Assembly: GCF_000238915.1 (NCBI RefSeq)
Contig: NZ_BAEG01000036.1
Location: 1-44,333 of the forward strand
Length of the DNA: 44,333 nucleotides
Reading direction: 5' to 3'
From: Arthrobacter globiformis NBRC 12137
GTDB taxonomy: Bacteria > Actinomycetota > Actinomycetes > Actinomycetales > Micrococcaceae
In this document: in pieces, positions 42,379 to 44,333 of the stretch
Layout: the number at the start of each line of letters is the position of its first letter
Position numbering within the stretch: position 1 is the first letter of the stretch
Made by a program: the position numbers and the translations under genes
The notes under the pieces: generated by a model
Told to the model about the DNA's origin: nothing
Database searches by the model: none
Seen by the model: only the letters and a program-made list of their open reading frames with translations

Positions 42379-42442
42379 AGCGCGAACTGGCAGCAGATGC
42401 CTCAAATCCCGGATCTGAGGGCATCAGCTGCCAGTTCGCGCT
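42379..42442. repeat. 64-bp nested palindrome after pcaJ
   Basis: Perfect 16-bp outer arms, AGCGCGAACTGGCAGC at 42379-42394 and the complement at 42427-42442, enclosing a second stem GATGCC-TCA/TGA-GGGCATC with one bulge. It begins three bases after the pcaJ stop and lies just before the pcaR start, so it can act as a terminator. Its nested design resembles the 66-bp elements at 2061 and 39681. Confidence 0.7.
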
Positions 42443-42468
42443 CCGGCGGGCTAATAGGATTGGTAACC

Positions 42469-43308
42469 ATGACCGACGCAGCAGCAGGGACCACGCCTCG
42501 GGCGGGCCGCCCGCCGAAGGACGGGGCGGCGCCGGCGGCCAGTGACCAGTACGTGCAGTCGCTCGCGCGCGGGCTGGCTGTGATCCGCGCGTTCGACACC
42601 GAACATGCCGACATGACGCTCACCGAGGTGGCTGCCCGCACGGATCTCACGCGTGCCACCGCGCGGCGTTTCCTGCACACGCTGGTGGAGCTCGGTTACG
42701 TCCGGACCGACGGCAAGACCTTCGCACTTACGGCCCAGGTGCTGCAGCTTGGCTACGCCTATCTTTCCGGTCTCTCGCTGCCGCAGCTGGCGCAGCCGCA
42801 CCTGGAGGAGCTGTCCCTGAAGCTGGGGGAGTCGACGTCGGCGGCGGTGCTGGACGGAACGGACATCGCTTACATAGCCAGAGTTACCACCCGCCGGATC
42901 ATGACCATCGGCATCACAGTAGGGACCAGGTTCCCGGCCTACGCGACGTCGATGGGCAGGGTGCTGCTCGCCGGCCTTCCGCCGGAGCAGCTGAAGGAAT
43001 ACCTGGCCGCGGCGGAGATCAAGCCCCTGACTCCGCGCGCGATCGGCACGGTGAAGGACCTGTTGGCCGTCCTGGACAAAGTTCGGGCTCAGGGCTGGTG
43101 CTTGCTGGACCAGGAGCTGGAGCTTGGGCTGATGTCCGTGGCCGCGCCTGTTTACCACGGCGCGAAGGTGGTGGCCGCCGTCAATGTATCGCTGCAGGCA
43201 CAGTCTGTTGCCGCCAAGCCGGATCGCGAGGCCTACCTCGAATCCGTGCGGAAGGAAATCGTGGCCACGGCAGAACGAATTTCCTCCGACTTCTCCAGCG
43301 GACGGTAG
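42469..43308 (+). CDS. pcaR: IclR-family regulator of the pca genes
   Basis: A 279-residue IclR regulator of the PcaR type. The winged HTH (SLARGLAVIRAFDTEHADMTLTEVAARTDLTRATARRFLHTL) is followed by an effector domain with ARVTTRRIMTIGITVGTRFPAY, a segment close to PcaR/PcaU proteins that sense protocatechuate or beta-ketoadipate. AGGA lies about 10 nt before the ATG at 42469; the frame is open to 42397 but that part is within the palindrome. Located at the end of the pca cluster. Confidence 0.93.
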   Translation: MTDAAAGTTPRAGRPPKDGAAPAASDQYVQSLARGLAVIRAFDTEHADMTLTEVAARTDLTRATARRFLHTLVELGYVRTDGKTFALTAQVLQLGYAYLSGLSLPQLAQPHLEELSLKLGESTSAAVLDGTDIAYIARVTTRRIMTIGITVGTRFPAYATSMGRVLLAGLPPEQLKEYLAAAEIKPLTPRAIGTVKDLLAVLDKVRAQGWCLLDQELELGLMSVAAPVYHGAKVVAAVNVSLQAQSVAAKPDREAYLESVRKEIVATAERISSDFSSGR

Positions 43309-43392
43309 CTGTACTCACCCGGTTGGTTGATGACGCCGCCGAGGATCTGCGCGCCTTCCCACAACGGAGCTCAGAGAAAACCAGCAGTGAGC

Positions 43393-44333
43393 TTATTCCC
43401 GTTGGGGGCGTGAGCGGAAGTAGTGGTTGCGGCGGGGTTTTCGGTGGGGGTCGAGTTCTGGTGGGGGTTTGAACCAGGGGACTTGGTTGGTGATTTCGAT
43501 GGTCCACAGTTCTTTGTGGATGAGGTGGTGGTGGTGGGTGCAGAGGAGGACGCCGTTGCCGGTGCTGGTGGTTCCGCCCTGTGACCAGTAGGTGATGTGG
43601 TGGGCTTCGCACCAGGGCGCGGGGATGGTGCAGTCGGGGAATGCGCAGCCCTGGTCCCGGGCCATGATGGCTTTGCGGATGTGGGGCGGGAAGACCCGTG
43701 AGGCGCGGCCGATGTCCAGGATCCGGCCGTCGTTGCCGAGGACGACGGGGATGAGGTCGGCGTCGCAGGCGATTTTGCGGATCGTGGCGGGGTTTACCGG
43801 GCCGGAGAAGGCGAACAGGGCGGTCCCGTCGCCGGTCCGGCCGGTGTAGCCCGGCCGGGGACCCTGCACTCCTTGGAACGAAGGCGCTCCTTGGAACGAA
43901 GGCGCGCTTTGGGACCACTGCGTGCCCTGCGAGGACTCCTGCGGCGGTGCTGCCCGGTCCGGCGGTGGTGCGGCCCACTGTGCGTTGTGCCGTTGGTGGA
44001 GTTCGGCGAGGAGGTCGCGGTAGTTGATGGTGACCAGGATCTGGGGCCGGTGTCCGCCGTTGGCGGGCAGGGTGTCGGTGGTGAGGGCGGTTTGGCAGGC
44101 GCCGACGAGTCCGTCGAGTCTCTTCTGGCCCTGGGACCGGTGGTCCAGCGGGATTTCCGGGAGGTCCGGGGTGTCCCAGCCGGCCGGGCCGCCCTGTTCC
44201 CCGGCCCCGTCACCGTTCGTCCCGTCACTGTCAGTCCCGGCACTGCCGGTCCCGGCACTGCTGTCCCTGGTTGCTTCGGTGCCGGTCCTGTCGGTGCCGG
44301 TCCCGGTTGTGTCGGTGTCGGGTGTCGGGGTGC
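43393..44333 (-). CDS. HNH/DUF222-family protein (5' end beyond the window)
   Basis: C-terminal ~310 codons of an actinobacterial DUF222-HNH protein running off the right edge. The HNH nuclease-like motif is CAFPDCTIPAPWCEAHHITYW followed by GNGVLLCTHHHHLIH. Before it are segments QKRLDGLVGACQTALTTD and QILVTINYRDLLAEL of the DUF222 region, and a Thr/Ser/Asp/Gly-rich linker of degenerate repeats at the upstream edge (about 44180-44333). An 18-bp tandem duplication (43869-43904) encodes APSFQG twice. Such proteins are multicopy in actinobacterial genomes; activity is generally untested. Confidence 0.85.
   Translation of the reverse strand, partial: TPTPDTDTTGTGTDRTGTEATRDSSAGTGSAGTDSDGTNGDGAGEQGGPAGWDTPDLPEIPLDHRSQGQKRLDGLVGACQTALTTDTLPANGGHRPQILVTINYRDLLAELHQRHNAQWAAPPPDRAAPPQESSQGTQWSQSAPSFQGAPSFQGVQGPRPGYTGRTGDGTALFAFSGPVNPATIRKIACDADLIPVVLGNDGRILDIGRASRVFPPHIRKAIMARDQGCAFPDCTIPAPWCEAHHITYWSQGGTTSTGNGVLLCTHHHHLIHKELWTIEITNQVPWFKPPPELDPHRKPRRNHYFRSRPQRE
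43869..43904. repeat. 18-bp tandem duplication in the HNH gene linker
   Basis: CTCCTTGGAACGAAGGCG occurs twice in succession at 43869-43886 and 43887-43904, in frame, giving a repeated APSFQG in the linker before the HNH part. Confidence 0.9.

Noticed and set aside
1..44333. CRISPR array, insertion sequence, transposase or phage genes
   Set aside because: No repeated 25-40-bp spacers at regular distance, no transposase motifs and no terminal inverted repeats flanking an ORF were seen. The repeats present are palindromic elements and short tandem duplications.

Overview
The window is GC-rich, with GTG starts, overlapping ORFs, SOS boxes of the CGAAC-N4-GTTCG type and gene families typical of Actinobacteria. 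The protein repertoire (DUF2277, WXG100, HNH/DUF222 protein, QsuB-type fusion, separate pcaD and pcaC) points to a soil actinobacterium of the Arthrobacter/Pseudarthrobacter group. That placement is inferred from family resemblance, not from a search.

Layout. 1-10.7 kb is mixed chromosomal content: a DMT-family exporter, an orphan WXG100 protein, DUF2277, a copper operon (csoR-copZ-copA, minus strand) with a clear CsoR box, a universal stress protein with a strong terminator, a LexA-controlled umuDC operon, a decayed panE fragment, and a beta-propeller/MoaD-like pair. 10.8-18.2 kb (minus strand) is a catabolic operon read from an LLM-type flavin monooxygenase through a FAD amine-oxidase-like enzyme, two flavin reductases, a SnoaL-like protein, an aldehyde dehydrogenase, a 2-keto-4-pentenoate hydratase-like enzyme and a broken FAH-family gene. 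Three genes in its distal half carry frame lesions. 18.5-22.8 kb (plus) continues the theme: MFS importer, HpaI-type aldolase, quinone oxidoreductase and an IclR regulator. 22.9-24.1 kb holds very small genes: an HTH-only TetR-like protein, two divergent small proteins sharing a C-[ST]-P-W-x-G-L-Y motif, and a Cys-rich 37-residue ORF. Four copies of a 25-bp three-half-site operator (GTTCA-N5-TGAAC-N5-GTTCA or its reverse) lie at the LLM/MFS divergent region, before the IclR gene, and before each of the two small divergent genes. They tie these loci into one probable IclR regulon, which is the most novel feature of the window.

24.3-29.9 kb has two GH13 enzymes, a FMN-type LLM protein coupled to the second of them, and an ATP-dependent DNA ligase. 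30-43.3 kb is a complete quinate/shikimate-to-beta-ketoadipate route: MHS transporter, IclR regulator, shikimate/quinate dehydrogenase, 3-dehydroshikimate dehydratase/HPPD-like fusion, pcaH, pcaG, pcaB, pcaD, pcaC, pcaF, pcaI, pcaJ and an IclR-type pcaR. Together they take shikimate or quinate through dehydroshikimate and protocatechuate to succinyl-CoA and acetyl-CoA. The window ends inside an HNH/DUF222 protein on the minus strand.

No tRNA, rRNA, CRISPR array, insertion sequence or replication origin was recognised.
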